Shown here one piece after another: positions 10,791 through 24,627 of a stretch of 64,000 nucleotides of DNA. Origin of the DNA: Kudoa neothunni (Eukaryota > Cnidaria); contig OZ199839.1 of assembly GCA_964304625.1 (NCBI GenBank), forward strand, positions 6,758,001-6,822,000. The letters are read 5' to 3'. The position numbers were made by a program, and so were the translations under genes. Below the pieces are notes generated by a model that was not told the origin of the DNA, ran no database searches, and worked only from the letters and a program-made list of their open reading frames with translations. Position 1 is the stretch's first letter. Each line of letters starts with the position of its first letter.

Positions 10791-13700
10791 AAATAATTGA
10801 ATCGCATAAATTTAAGAAACAAATAATTGTTTTCATTTAGAAATAAAATAATTAGTTGTCTTGATCACAAACAAATTAATCAAAATATTTTTAAATATAG
10901 CTTTCATCATTACGATCATGATCGATCGATCCTTTTTATCAAACTTGAATAACTTCTCAAACTTATTTTAATAAATTCTCAAATGAAAACAATAAGCAGT
11001 TTTCTTGTTGTTGTTCAAGGTACTATAGGGGTTGGATATGAATGATATGTCTGGTGCTTTATAATAACAAATTTGGCTGCTTTTGAGGAAATATTGTGAA
11101 CGTATTTTATTATTTCATGTTTCGATTTGAATTTTTGCATTTCATTTAATTCTTTCGAACATTAAACAAAATTCAACAATTTTTTTCAAAAACGTTCCAA
11201 AAAAAGCGCGTAAAACCGAGCAGTCACGTGATCGACGAACTGAAAATTTCTTGATCTTATTGTTATTTGGTGCGAAATTCTATAATAAAAACTGTATATA
11301 TATTGATTAATGGATTACAATTTTTTCAGAAAGTATCGGAAATAAAATTTTTAGGTCAAAAAAATTATTTATTGAACATGCGATATCGAAAAAAGTGGAG
11401 TTAATATTTAAATAATTTAAGTATTCGTGTTACAAATCCATTAATTTCAAGTTCAAAAATGACCCCTCACAATATCAAACTAAAGACTTTTTCATCTATA
11501 TCTAAGATAAAAAGGTAAAACCTACTTTTGAGTTCATCCTCGTGCATAATATTGTTGTTATTGAACTCTAATTATTAAAATAAAAAGATAAATTTCAAAG
11601 AGTGGCTTAATTTAAAATAAGGATAACCAGTGATAAAAATTATATTTAATCTATCTAAATATAAAGTTCTTATGTCTGTCAGTGTGGGTGTTTGCAGCAG
11701 TACGCGTGTGTCAAGGAGAAACTTTTTTTAAATACAGCTTTTAGTTTGCACTTGAATAGATTATAACATTAATATAAATCGTTCATTTACTTAGAAGTAT
11801 AAATAGATTCAATAATGCAGTCAAAAGTAAGATATTTTCCGGTTTTTTACTGTCATAGCAGATAAAAAGTACCTGTATAGTATTTAATAGTTGTTTGCTT
11901 CAGGGTGATACTCAATTATAATGAAATTTTTACTCATTATATGGAAAAAGAGTCTCTTAATTATGGTGTAGAATGTTCTAAAAATTTTATTTACGTCGTG
12001 TGGAGTAATCTTATGACAAATAAAGTTATTAACGTCACATTTACAAGGGTTGTTGCATTCCCCTTAAAATTTTAAGCATAAAAAAGTTATTTAGGATGTA
12101 CTTTCACTTTTCAGGTATTAAAGATATAGTTAAGCGAAAACGATTATGATTATTTTAAATAAAACACATAATTTGAGATTATAAGTTGTTGCCATGTTAG
12201 AATAATTTAGGTCTCTATATGCATTTTAAAAACGATGTAAGATGTTTGTAGAGTTTTCAAATAATTAAATTTTTGTGATAACTTCTTAAATGAAAATTAT
12301 GTTCCATTGGAATTCCTGAGATGTGAACATTTCTTTTTATAAAAAATATCGATTTAGATTGAAACTATATTCGTCTTTTTGATAAGTTTTTACTCATTTT
12401 TTTGGTTTTCCTAAACTTTCTTGCAAAACAGCTGGCATCACTAATTCAATAAGTTTCTATATTTGACGGGACAATTTTTTAAATAATGTTTAAATTATTG
12501 GTAACCTAATTATTCCTTACCCTCAGACCTTAAGGTTAATATTCAAATCAATATATAATTTTTTTCCGCTAAAAATAATTCATTATGATGTAAAAGCTGC
12601 ATGAAAATATGCGACACCGCGTTCTATACGTAGTTTAAGAATTTATATTCATGATTAATTTTACAAACAACACAATTTCCTCTCAATATTATTACGTGCC
12701 ATGTAAATTAATAAGAAGTTATGGGTCTATTCGATCTAACCGATATTTTCACAAAGTTTTCGTTAATCTAAGAATAGTTCAATACAAATGTATTTATGGG
12801 GGAAATCAAACAATACATCTATTTTTAAACGGATTGACTCCTTCGAGAAAGCCAGTTGATATTTAAGCATTACTGGAATATTTCGAACTCAAAACACCTT
12901 TACATTTTACATTTTAGATTTAATTATATTTTGATATTTAAATTTGTATATTTCTGAACCAGTAAATATTTTTATTAAAAAAAGGTTTTATTTATTTAAT
13001 AATCGGGAAATTATGTTAAAATAATAAATATGCAAGTTACCATTCACAGATTAATAAAATCTCATTAACATTATTTGAAAAATCGTAAAAAATGAGTAAC
13101 AATTAATATTATTATTTTTAACGCATCTTAGGTTGATTTTGTTTTTTTATCGTTTGTAGACTAATAATAAATTTTATAACTAGAAGGATTAATTTTTATC
13201 GTAAGATTTTGAAAAAAAACTGAAAGTCCTATTTAAGTTACTTAAAGATTTTGTTTAATAAATAAATGAATTTTAATCGTTAATTAAATTGCTAATAAAA
13301 TTAAGGTGATTATATTTTTGCTCAATAATTTGTAAATTTAAACTTAAAAATACTCATTAATTTCTCTCAATACCTCTATTTATATTTGAATTGAAAATAC
13401 TTGCATAATTTTGTTTTTCGAAATCATCACATTGCAGAAATAATGACAAGTTTTAAAACGCATCAATTGAAAAAGAAAAAGAAAATTTATGGGGTTTAAA
13501 GTATTAATTTGATTAAATCTTCCTTAGAATTTCTTCATTCAATAATAAAAGTTAAAATTTTCCATCACATAATACACGGCAAAGCTTGGCATTAGCACTA
13601 GTTTTAGATAAATTCGAATAAAAATGTAAATATTTTAGATATATAAAATACATATAATATTGTTCTGTAAATTAAGCCTCCAAAAAATAAATTTAATATC

Positions 13701-13829
13701 GTAGGATCAGACTTTTTGAATTATTCGTTTGTGTACTAATATATCAATTCATATTGAATCGGTCTTAGTAGTTCAGTAATAAGTTGATCGTATAAAATCC
13801 TGCTCGATACTTGAGAGATATCTGTCAAA
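10791..13829. other. AT-rich intergenic spacer
   Basis: No gene supported. A possible tiny first exon (ATGCAGTCAAAA followed by a GTAAG donor) at 11815 has no convincing continuation. A TCTGTCAGTGTGGGTG stretch near 11672 vaguely resembles the simple text after the 37.1-kb repeat copy. Confidence 0.45.
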
Positions 13830-15203
13830 ATGAGTAACCACAATAGGACCAATTTCACGAGATATACTACAGTGATTTCAGAGGTTCCTCAGTTTATTTG
13901 GAAGTTAATATTGCAATGGTGTTATGTAATTTGTCTTGTGTTTTATTAATTGGATTCGAAGTCAATTTAAATCGCACTCAATTAAAAAACTGTTCTAGAG
14001 TTATAAAGATTCAAAATACATCATCGAACAACTTCACTTACCGGAAGCCACTATCTTACGTGTGATGGAATATCTTCTAAGCAAGAATAGAAATCCAGAT
14101 ACAGATGATTATTTCATGGAAAGAACATACACTGCTTTCAAGCAGGTGAAAAGATCAAACAACTTTACCAGTTATATGATGCTGAGTATGGCGTCATTGG
14201 ATCCGAAGAGTCAAGAAAACGATATTGAATTTTTTTTCCATTACCTCACTCAAAAAGATCTCACTTTAGGTTTAATTAACGCGTCCAAAATTATCAATTT
14301 CAACACTGGGCTTGATATTCCTTTATCTCAGTTATGGAATATACACAAAAAAATATATTTGAATATGTCATACGAAATGTATCGAGGCAAAATGAATAAT
14401 AAACTTCAACCAAACTATCTATTGTACGCTTGAATATAATCGAATTGTTGGATTGATTGAGTTTTAGTTTTCCTGATGACAGCTTACATAGAAAACATAT
14501 GAAATATGGAATTGATTTTAAAGAAGTGATTATTCTTAATGTGGTTCCAGTTAAAATCAGATATCATCTCAAAAAAAGTAAATTAACTAGGATTATTGAG
14601 GTATATATACACAATTTAGAAATCGATCCAACCATTTTGTTTACAGTGACTAATGACGACACCTTATCTCCCCTCATACGAACGACCAAAGAAAAAAATT
14701 TCAATGTTCTTTTGGTAATCGCTGAAAATAAATTATCAATAGCTAAAGTGGTCCCTCCTGAGTTAATGAACTATAAGACAACGCTAGATGCGTTGGAAGC
14801 AGAATTGCTTCGAGCTGGCACTAACAAACGTTTAGTGGTTATGGGCCCAAATATTCCTTGGTTAGATGAGGATATTTTTGAAAAGGACAATCTATTAAAA
14901 TTTCTATTGAATGAATCATTCTCTAGTAAACTAGACCCCAACTACATTGGATTGTTTCAAAAAACTATCAGAAGTAAAGCACACGAAGAGATATCTGGAA
15001 CCATCCTAACTATCCCATACATGTCGCCCGTAGTTCGGTGTATGAACTATCTGAAACAATTCACCGAAGATTTAAATATTCATAATGAGCCAGTAATTGA
15101 TACAATTATAAAAATGTTCTTGGAAAATTTACCTCACACGGACAGAGGTGAATTATCTGATAATTTTTTCGATTCGCCAATGGGGTATGGTCTCCGAAAG
15201 TAG
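13830..15203 (+). CDS. Unknown four-exon gene, member 2 of a paralogous pair
   Basis: Paralogue of the gene at 7384. Exons 13830-13925, 13999-14423, 14468-14577 and 14620-15203 total 1,215 nt (404 aa). The first three exons have exactly the lengths of its partner. Intron 3 (14578-14619, 42 nt) is a multiple of three and has no stop, so unspliced translation also stays open. The intron is supported by matched position in the partner and by loss of alignment when it is translated. Shared blocks: YNTGLDI-like text, MKYGIDFKEVIILNVVP, RLVVMGPNIPWLDEDIF, and HEEISGTILTIPYMSP. The last exon is 48 nt longer than the partner's and ends MGYGLRK. No signal peptide or membrane helix. Function unknown; likely a local duplication. 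Confidence 0.8.
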
Positions 15204-17620
15204 AGTAAACTGATATAATTTTACTCTGATTTATTTTGAACAATCGTATTATCTATCACTATTATCTCTATATTTTTAATATTATATTTAAAACTATTTG
15301 TTATTTTTCTAGTAACTTTAATAATGAAAGAATTTAAGTTAATAACATTTTCATATCTTATGGGAAAAAATTATTTGAAAAATATTAGTTCGTTATTATT
15401 TCGATTACAATTATATTTATTTTTTCAATTTTTATTAAATTCCATTTAATCGTTTTGAATATTGTAAGAATTATAAATTTTATTCAATCAATAAAAAACC
15501 AAATTAAAATAATGAATATTATGTATTTAAACTGCGATTGTACACTAAACAACTGAAAGGATTTTTCCCCTTTATTTATACGATACACTTTCGGTCTGTT
15601 AAATCCTTTCTGGCTCAACAATAATTATACACTAGTAGAGACATGTTGAAAGATATTTACCCACAAAATTCTGAGTAATTAATTTGAGTTACCAAAGAGA
15701 TTATAATAATTTTAAGAATATTATATTGTGTCCTATAACTATAATGGTGTTATACTTTGACGAGGGATAAATTTTCTTATCATATTACAAAAATTACTAT
15801 GAATTATTATTTTTGATAATCCAATCTATTCTAATCTAATTAAAATACGTCTAGTATTGTACTGAAATTAGCTCTAATCTTTCCAATTGGATTGCCTAAA
15901 TTAAAATAATTGAAAATCTCCGTCTAATCAAAATATATCTACTAATGATTTGAATTTTTATATCAAAAATTAAAACTTTGACCGAGACCCAAGATTGCTC
16001 TCCTTCTTGGATCTACGAATAATATGAAAATGCAACGTATTAACTCTTAGAATCATTTATTTTATACATAAGTTTCTTACACTCTTTCACTCAATAATAA
16101 TAAATAATTATAACAATAATAATAATTGCACGAAATGAAATTATTCTCTATTATATTTTTGTTGAGTATCAAAGCTTGCCCTTTATCCAATCTTGACAAC
16201 GGCAAAAATAATAATTGAAATTCATAATATAATTTTAAATAATCAAATAAAACGAAAGTAAATGTTTTAATTTTAATAATAAAAGATAATGGTTTTCACC
16301 AATTTTAATATTTGTCCATATATGAGGAGAGATGTTATTTAAATATTTAACTTAACAAATTGTTAATGGTTACTTTGTAAATAGATTTAAATTAACTACA
16401 AATATTAATTAATCATAAAAATCCGGAAAAATATAACACAATTGAATAAGGTTTAAATAAGATTTAAAATATTAATCCGAAGAGAAATTTCTCGTTAAGA
16501 ATTTTAAACAATTATTTTTATAAATATTTATTCATATTCGGCAATTACCATAACGAATACAGATGTATTTGATGCATAAAGCTATAAATTTCTTATTTTA
16601 TTATATTTAAAGAATGCAATAAATACTTTACAACCGCCATTTACTCTAATTAAAAATTACAAGTTTAGCTTCTACAATAAGATATTAATTGGGACAGAAC
16701 TTAAAATGTAACCAAATTATATTTTTATTACGGCTCAAAATAGTTTCTTCCTAACAAATAAAACTCATCGATAATCAAACGTTTTTTATAATTTTGTTTA
16801 ACTAATAATCTTTAAAAATTAATTTAACAAAATATAAATTAATCGCTTTTCACTCCCCGCACGCCCATGCAGACCTTAAAAAATAGCTTTAATTATTAAC
16901 AACACGGCACGTTGTGTATTAAATGTAACTCAAATAAAATTATCATCGATTTAATAAAGTTTCCAATTTATTGTTGCCACTATTGAAAAAATTCACCCAA
17001 CGCATGCACACAACCGAAATCTTATTTAGTTAATTTTTTGTATATTACATGAGAAATAATTCCCCAAAATATCTTCAATCCGTTTAAAATTTAGTTTTAA
17101 TTTTTCTTAAAATAATCAACAGTTTCATAATTTAGGTAAATATAAACCAAACATAAGAATATATATTTTAGCCCAATCGTAACCACGTATCCAAGGAAAA
17201 TTTGCCATAAAAGATGTTTATTTGTGTACAAATCAAGTTATTAAATCACCTAATCGAATAGCATAATATTGAATATATATGAATTTAAACTCTTTGTTGT
17301 ATTATTCATTCATATAAAAGCTTTTCGTACAAATTTCCGATTAAATATGATGTTAATCTTATGTTTTGGTTGGATCAATCGTTCAATAGGTTTATATTAT
17401 ATTTATAATTTGAAGAAGTTTAAACACTGGATCAGTTTACTTCTACGAAATTACGTATTATTTAAAAACAAATATCGTAAAATTTAATTAGTTATTCATC
17501 CGATATTCGTTAACTAAGAATTTCATTGCTTCACGATAATGAGTATAGTATGTAATCATCTTAATATGAATAGCATTGGTTTTAACTCAGTTTTTGTTAA
17601 TCTGACGAGATTGATTAATG
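15204..17620. other. AT-rich intergenic spacer
   Basis: Very AT-rich, with only chance open frames (for example 17269-17487). No repeat or RNA gene recognised. Confidence 0.5.
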
Positions 17621-18107
17621 ATGAGCCACAAGTTTATCGTGTTATTGGTTATAACCTTTATTGGTAGTTTTTTTATTTATATTGTGGAAATACAATACAA
17701 TTTTAGCTTCAATTCACAGCAATTCGATTTCATCTCATAAGTCAAATTCATATGACACTACTAATGAATTAGCAACGAAATTGGTTGAAAAACTTCAAAA
17801 AAAATCATCCAACTCAAATTTCATATGCTTGCTATGCTATGTATTAATATTTTTTTCCGATATGTGTCTATAAGTTTCAAGAAAGCTGACCAGTATGCAA
17901 AAGAAATTTGTAAAATCCCAGATCCAAAGCCTTACGTCAATAATATCTGTCAAATCACAAATAATTTCAAAGATGAGGTTCCTCCTTAGCTAATTATTTC
18001 TAATTTATTTGATTTAGTGTGTAGAGTTGTTAATGGATGCAATCGAACTTTATAAGCGGACCTTGATTGACATACCTAGTGCAGATGTGTGCAGACCATT
18101 TTGCTAG
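17621..18107 (+). CDS. Secreted saposin-B-like small protein, copy 1
   Basis: Four exons by manual splicing: 17621-17663, 17707-17840, 17882-17977 and 18018-18107, about 121 aa; introns 40-43 nt. Exon 1 encodes a signal peptide (MSHKFIVLLVITFIG). The mature part has CLLC, then NNIC 23 residues later, then a Cys nine residues on (start of exon 4), and a final VCRPFC after about 23 residues. This is the six-cysteine SapB spacing of saposins, amoebapores and NK-lysin, plus one extra Cys (KEIC) within helix 2. SapB proteins bind or permeabilise lipid membranes. The same intron positions (one residue after C-x2-C, and just before cysteine 4) recur in the copies at 27666, 33425, 35270 and 44164. 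Family by cysteine pattern: fairly sure. Activity: unknown. Confidence 0.8.
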
Positions 18108-18246
18108 GTTGTTTCTGCCCGGACCGAAACATCATATATTCGAAATAAAAAAACATTAAATTAATTATTCTTTAGTGAATTTTGTTCGGTCTTCAAACTA
18201 TTTTTTAACTCATATTTTTTTTATGAAACGCATTTAAAAATGATTA

Positions 18247-19400
18247 TTAACCCTCCCTGTTCGGCCTGTTCGGAGAGGGGTCCGTGTGGAACCCAAATAC
18301 GACTGATTTGAACCTAATTTTGGTTTGATAAATCTAAACCATCCGTAAAGTTCAAAATTCCTCTAAATATTTACAACACTCGGAATTTCATAAAAAAATT
18401 CATTTTAAATGATTATTATTGACTAATTTCAATGATTGTTGTGCCTTCAGAGACAAAAATATGTTTTGTTCTTAAGGAAAACATACATGTACCGATAAAA
18501 TTTATTTTTTTCTAATAATTGTAGATTTGTAGATTTAAATATTTAGAAGGTAATATTTAATCGAGTAAATGATGAATCTTCGCTTATTACAAAATTTCAC
18601 CGCGGATTCCGGAGTTTTAATCCCAAAATAACTTATCTAATTTCATATTTATTTTTCGTTACTATAACCTTGCCGCTATAAGGGTGTAGGTAGTTCCTCC
18701 GCTAAACATTTAATTTTAATGATTTTTAGGGAGAATCAACGAATTAGTTTAAATATAGTGGATTTTTTTTACTTAACTTTGTAATTATGAAAACTTACTT
18801 CATATATTATTAAATTTAAATGGGAAAATTTTTTAAACCAGAGAAATACAGTGAAAATTAAAATTAAAATTACATAACAGAAATAACAACAAATCTAATT
18901 TTCTAACAACAAATTAGATCTGAAAAAATAACGTATAAATCAAATATCAAGAGTTACTTTGAACTGTGCCTTTTATATATACCTTTAAAATTATAGTAAA
19001 TTGGAAATTAAAGGCGAGACACCTTTATTCATTTAACCCATTTATTGTTAATTTGTTGTTTCCGATTTTATACAATCATGCTGCCGCTCGAGTCGATTTT
19101 ATTTATGATTCCTTCACTTGAAGTGGTTTTCATTTTGAAAATTACTTTGTTCTCAGTTAAAATATGTTTAATTTTAATTTATGTACCATTGAATTCTTTC
19201 GTAATTTTAAATAGCCGATATTTATGCATTATGGGACTCTGTTTTTAAGTCTACTAATGTTCCATAATCAATTTAATAGTCTACGCAGAACATCTTATAA
19301 ATAGTTGGAAAATTGTTTAAAGCACGGCAGTAAGAAATTAAAGACCATTAAGACAGTTTTTTGTTGGGGTCCGGACTGATCCATCAGAACGGGGAGGAAT
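18247..19400. mobile_element. piggyBac-like non-autonomous element (TTAA type)
   Basis: Begins TTAA-CCCTCCCTGTTC at 18247 and ends near 19400 with GAACGGGGAGG, an inverted match of the start; the right-hand TTAA is eroded. Inside each end sits a GGGGTCC-rich imperfect palindrome (18278-18295 and about 19366-19385). Length is about 1.15 kb. There is no transposase-like text. End structure and TTAA target fit the piggyBac superfamily. Confidence 0.6.
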
Positions 19401-20038
19401 TTTTTTTTGCTCCGTACACGAAGAATTAAATAATTTGTTATAATGTAAACTTGATTTTTATAAAATTTATTGATAATAGAGAAATTAATTTAACCATAAT
19501 TTTTTATTTAATTTTACATATTTTTAATAAAAAATGAATAGTTGGTTCAGTTATAACCACATCAATTATTAGCTGTAAATATTTTAGGTCATTTTAATTT
19601 CAAATCTATAAATTTTTGTAAAATAATGTATCTATAGGATAATAAAATTTCAATTTTATAGTTATATTTTTATTATTATTGAACCATCACCCGACAACTT
19701 GAATCCCTATTTCAATCGACTTTCCTAAAACAACGCTACCTCGTTGAAGTGAAAAACAAGCCGCATTAAGTCCCCATCTAATGATTTACATTATTCATGA
19801 TACATACTAGATCAATGTTCCTTTTATAATACAAAATTTCTCATTATATTTCCCATTAAAAATTAGGTCAAACTTTTATTAAATTACATTTTAGAGCTTT
19901 CTATATGAGATTTATTTGTCAAAATTCAAATAATATAATTTATAAATTATTACTGAAATGAATTAAAAGTGGGTTATAAAAATGGTAAAAGCAATAAAAC
20001 TTTGCAAAGATACACGATTGAACCCACCAAATACGAAC
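19401..20038. other. AT-rich spacer
   Basis: Nothing recognised between two TTAA elements. Confidence 0.5.
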
Positions 20039-21808
20039 TTAACCTTCCGAGCGCTTCAATATCAACTTTACACTTGGTGTTTTTGGGATTTATTAATTTC
20101 CACTTTTAAATTTAATATTGTGAATTTAAATAATTGTTTAAACTTCATCATGGAATAATGAAAAAAATCGATCGATAAAATTTCACAAAATTGGCAAAAA
20201 ACATGTCGGTCGAAATTTACCGATACCATCCGAACAATGTTAAGAACTATATGTTCTTGTAAAATAAATTTTTACGAAATATTATTTAACAAGAACTTTC
20301 AAAAATATTTAAAATATTGTGTTATAAATTATCTCATATATAATTAATTAGATTAAAACTTTACGAAACAGCAAAATAATTATCAACAAAATGAAGTAAA
20401 AAGGTCTCCAACGTTCAACTTAATCGTATATATCAATGTATAAGTTAAAATTTGCGTTCTTTGATCCTCCCTATTATTACTATTATCTATGAGTGTAAAG
20501 GAACGGTAGTACTATTATTTATGTTAGATTTACAATAAAATCGATACTCTGCCTCTAATTAACAATTTATTATCTACGTCAAAACAGAAATCTCACTTCG
20601 CAAAAATATGAAATGTATAATGTAATCCAAACATTTATTTCTGTCTAATAAACAGTTAAAACAAGCACATTCGAAATTATTCTTCGTAGCAGTGTTTCTC
20701 ATATACAACATATGCATTGTCTCACGATCATTGTTTCTTGGGCTTACAGCACATTTTTTACGGGAATTTTTGGAACAATATTTCTGCTATTTGGATTTCC
20801 TGTTCTTGATTTAGTTACAAATTTAGCGCCAAGGAACGGACCGTGTTGGCGAGATTCTCTAAAATTAGGCTCTTTTGATTTTTTCATTATTCAATATATT
20901 TATATAAACCGTTGAATTGGCTAAAATTAACAAATCCTTATTATTTTATGGACTTAAGAGGCTAGAATTTTCATGTCATTAAAAAAAGTGTGTTAAATGA
21001 GCCCCCTGTTTTACTTTTTTTCATTATACGCGGAACATTCCACTTATTAGCTTTAAGCGTTCTAACCATGGTAAGAACAATTTTCAAGAACTGAAAGCTC
21101 ATTGCAGCAATGATTATAAGATTATTAATGAAGGTCAAACATATTGGCACTACACGCAAAGTTTCTGTAAAGAATTACCATACAAAAATATGTAAAAGAA
21201 TCCGTTATATTAAAGATTCTCTGAGCTGTCACATTCATAAGGCCAGAGGCTTTACTTAAAAAGTTTTCTTTCATATTTTGGTGGTTTTTAAAGCTTCTGT
21301 AGCCGGATAAGATTATTGTCATCATATTCAGATTAATCAGTGGCTGAATCAATAAAATCAAAGGAATCAATGATTTCACTGAAGTCGGAATTATAACCAG
21401 CGGAATGTATTTCGTTAAAGGTCTCCATGACGAGAAATTTCCGTAATAAAAATAAGTGCGGTTCGTGTATAATCGTACAAACTCGCTGGAAAGTATATCT
21501 CATTTTTCTCTTTATTTCGCCGATAGATATTTCTAATATTCTCAATTCCATTATATTATAATTTTATACATAAAATGATAAAATAAAATTATGGGGTCTA
21601 TTAGACCCCAACATTTTAAAACGTATAATTTTTATTTTAATTTTTATTCATTAATGGTAATTCAAAACTTATTTGGCAGGCATACCGTGTAAAATTTTTT
21701 ATATCAATAGACCGAGTTTTAGAATATTTAGATAAGTGGAAGAGGACAAAAACTATTCTTTAATATGGCTTAGGGTCTAATAGATCCCAAAAGCACCCCG
21801 AAGGTTAA
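20039..21808. mobile_element. piggyBac-like element with TTAA flanks
   Basis: TTAA at 20039-20042 and 21805-21808. Left end CCTTCCGAGCGCTT and right end (inverted) CCTTCGGGGTGCTT match at most positions. Palindromes of the GGGGTCTA...TAGACCCC type lie near the right end (21592-21610 and 21772-21789). Minus-strand open stretches at 20700-21550 contain protein-like text (for example GYNSDFSEIIDSFDF, an acidic N-terminus as in piggyBac transposases), but no catalytic block was recognised. About 1.77 kb; decayed. Confidence 0.6.
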
Positions 21809-23570
21809 AATAATTAAGCTTAGAACTTGTATCCATTTAAGAAAAAGTAATGATATATTATAAGTATATTTACATTAAATTTTTTAGTTTATCCTTTTTT
21901 ATTAAACCATGAAACATTTGTGGTTATGATGTATTGAGTTCGAAATTAACGAATTTTTTTCGATGATCAACAAACGATTAATGCATAAATGATAAACATT
22001 TCGGACGTAGAGACAGACTGAATACTATTAAGTTGTGGTTAAATAATTAAAGTTTTGTTGAAATAAAAGTTATTTTTTCTTTTTTAGGGCATTTGATTAA
22101 TAATGACGAAAATATTAGTGTTTTTATGTTTTTTATTATTTTTATAAATTAAACTTAAAATAAATAGAAAATAGATACTTTTAAGGAATAATTAATTAGA
22201 ATTTTTAATACATCATTTATTATACCTACAATGTATAATGATTCTGACTTAAACAATGAAGACTTCATCGCTGAGGAAAAATATTGGTATAGAAAAGAAT
22301 ATTGATGATGATTTATAGTTAAATTTGTATATTTTATACAGGTAAGGGTCGTATATGAATCAGATTGGATATGAACGAGATAAAGATTCATAAAAATCTT
22401 GCACTTGTACTTGCGAACAGAAGGAATAATCGCTGCCATTAATTTAACAGATAAATATATTTCATCCAATAATAAGATAAAATATTGATCTATTTTTATA
22501 ATTTATAAATTATATAAATAACAATATAAAGGAAAATATAAATTTTATAGTAAACATTAACTACCGTTATTTAACAAATTCAGATTCTACACCACAAAAT
22601 TACATTAGTTTTGTATTATTTGTGCCTTTGTGTTTATTATCACATTGATCAAACACACAGTGTTAATCATATTATGTACTGGTCAACAATACTCCTATCA
22701 AATATTATACATCCAATATAAATATATCAGTTAACTTACACGTCAAAACCGAAACGATTTCGAGAAAACAATAGATTAATATAACTCTCAGATGGAACAA
22801 ACAGTAGGAAATTATTTAAAATGATTGCCTGATAACTATATAATATAAATATTTTATTTTAAAACATGTTTGGATATCTTTCAAATATATTGTTATATAG
22901 AGGCTCAACAATGTAAGTTTTAAATTTATAAACATAAAAATTATCAGTAAAAATTCTTTCGGTTAAAATGCAGATCATAGATCGGATATGAGTTTTTTAA
23001 TATTTTATCGAAAATATATTATTTGTATATTATATTATTTCTGAGGCTGCTAACCCTATTAATTAAATATAATATTTAAGGAAGAGACAGAAAATATAAT
23101 AATAAAAATTTTTAAATATTTCTTTTTGATATATGAAATCATTTAATATTTTATAGGCCAAAATATGGATTTTTGTTAAAAATTTATCGTCGTGATAAGC
23201 CAGAATCTATTTTTCAAACAGAATTCAACTAAATCAAACATATAATAATACTATTTTAAATAATTAAGTAAATTAAATTTATAGAGGTTAAAACGATCAG
23301 TACATATGTGATTAAATTTATTGAAATTTAACTTTGAGTTTTTAAATTATTTTATCTCTATAAAGCAATGTAAATCGTTATTGAAATATAACTAGATTAT
23401 TGATAATGCACAATAACAGCGTACTTTGAATTAATACTTGAATTTAATAACGCTAATTTTTTATCGGGTTGAAGATATGATAGTTATTCTTTTGTTTGAA
23501 TGATAAGATAATCCCTTATATAAATAACAGCAAATTTTTGTTGAATAGCAAAGAGAAGAAATCTGATAGA
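21809..23570. other. AT-rich intergenic spacer
   Basis: No gene or repeat recognised; a 104-codon minus frame at 22155-22469 has AT-driven composition and no support. Confidence 0.5.
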
Positions 23571-24627
23571 ATGATAAAATTAGCATTTCTGTTTATTTCA
23601 TGTAATTGTGATTTTTATACGTATAGAATGATTTTAGGGGAATTATTAAATAGTTTCCTCGTTGAAACCGTAAGAATGAACTATAAGGGTAAAAAATATT
23701 ATAATTATTAATGGTACAATTGTAGCTTTATTTAGTGGGATAATTTGAATAGTTACACTCGCTTTAACGATACCTCAGCAGCTGGACTCCTAGACAACGT
23801 TCAAAGAATGGTTTCGTTCTATTATACTAACATTGGACCTAATGTAACTAAAAACTTTTAAACCCAAACTTATAACAATCAACAGTCAACAGATGTTACA
23901 CTTTTAACCCCTATTATTTCTTATCTAATGGGAGACATGAAAATTCACAACCAATATTGCGTGGAAAGTGGGAACTGTGATACAAACAACCATGGTAATT
24001 TGATTGATTGATTTATTTGTTGTTTGCTGCAAATAGGAAATATTTTCAGTTAAATAAATATATCGCATGAATTCAGTTAAAACATTTTTTAAAACTTTAG
24101 ATGATGATTGTTTTTAACACAATTTTTAGTTAACTTGACCTCAGAAAGAACTATGGTCGTTAGATGCGCAGTAACAAAAAAGAAGCTGAACAAATGGAAA
24201 TTTTTAAAATTCATTAGATATTTAGTAAACTTATGGAGTATCAGAATAGTTCCAGAGTCATCGAAGATGTTGTGAGAACATTATGCTACGAAAGTTTTAA
24301 TTTGCATTACCAAAGAGACATGGTAAACTTTCCCCCTTCAAGTTGGTATAATAATGCATTCATAGTGTGATCATGTTGTTAAAAAAGCCTGTAATTTGTA
24401 TGAGGCTTTTGAATTGGAAACTGCGTACAGTGTTTACTGTAAGATAGATAAAGAACAAGATGACAATATTTTGAAGTATCTTGTATTTGGCCATGAAAGA
24501 AATTCAACCTATTATATGGGGTAGTAAAATTTTTTGTTATAAAATAAAATACAATTGCTAATGTAGAAATATCAAACTTCGAGAATATGTTTTGGAAAAT
24601 ATTGGAGAAAATCAATCCACCTCATGA
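23571..24627 (+). CDS. Divergent secreted SapB-like protein with long N-terminal extension
   Basis: Seven exons by manual splicing: 23571-23669, 23736-23843, 23886-23994, 24130-24170, 24218-24322, 24366-24520 and 24567-24627; about 225 aa. Exon 1 gives a hydrophobic leader (MIKLAFLFISCNC). Exons 2-3 encode text unlike the small family (DNLNSYTRFNDTSAAGLLDN, and a CVESGNC pair). Exons 4-6 carry a SapB-like core: VVRC, RTLC after 23 residues, a Cys starting exon 6, then YSVYC. Introns fall one residue after the first cysteine and exactly before cysteine 4, the same places as in the small SapB genes, arguing common descent. A C-terminal tail (NILKYLVFGHERNSTYY...) is unique. The first C-x2-C is reduced to one Cys. 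N-terminal exon choice is uncertain. Confidence 0.6.

Noticed and set aside
12651-12866. 71-codon open frame
   Set aside because: AT-driven composition, no exon partners, no family text.
17269-17487. 72-codon open frame rich in Ile, Leu, Phe, Tyr and Asn
   Set aside because: Typical chance frame in AT-rich DNA.
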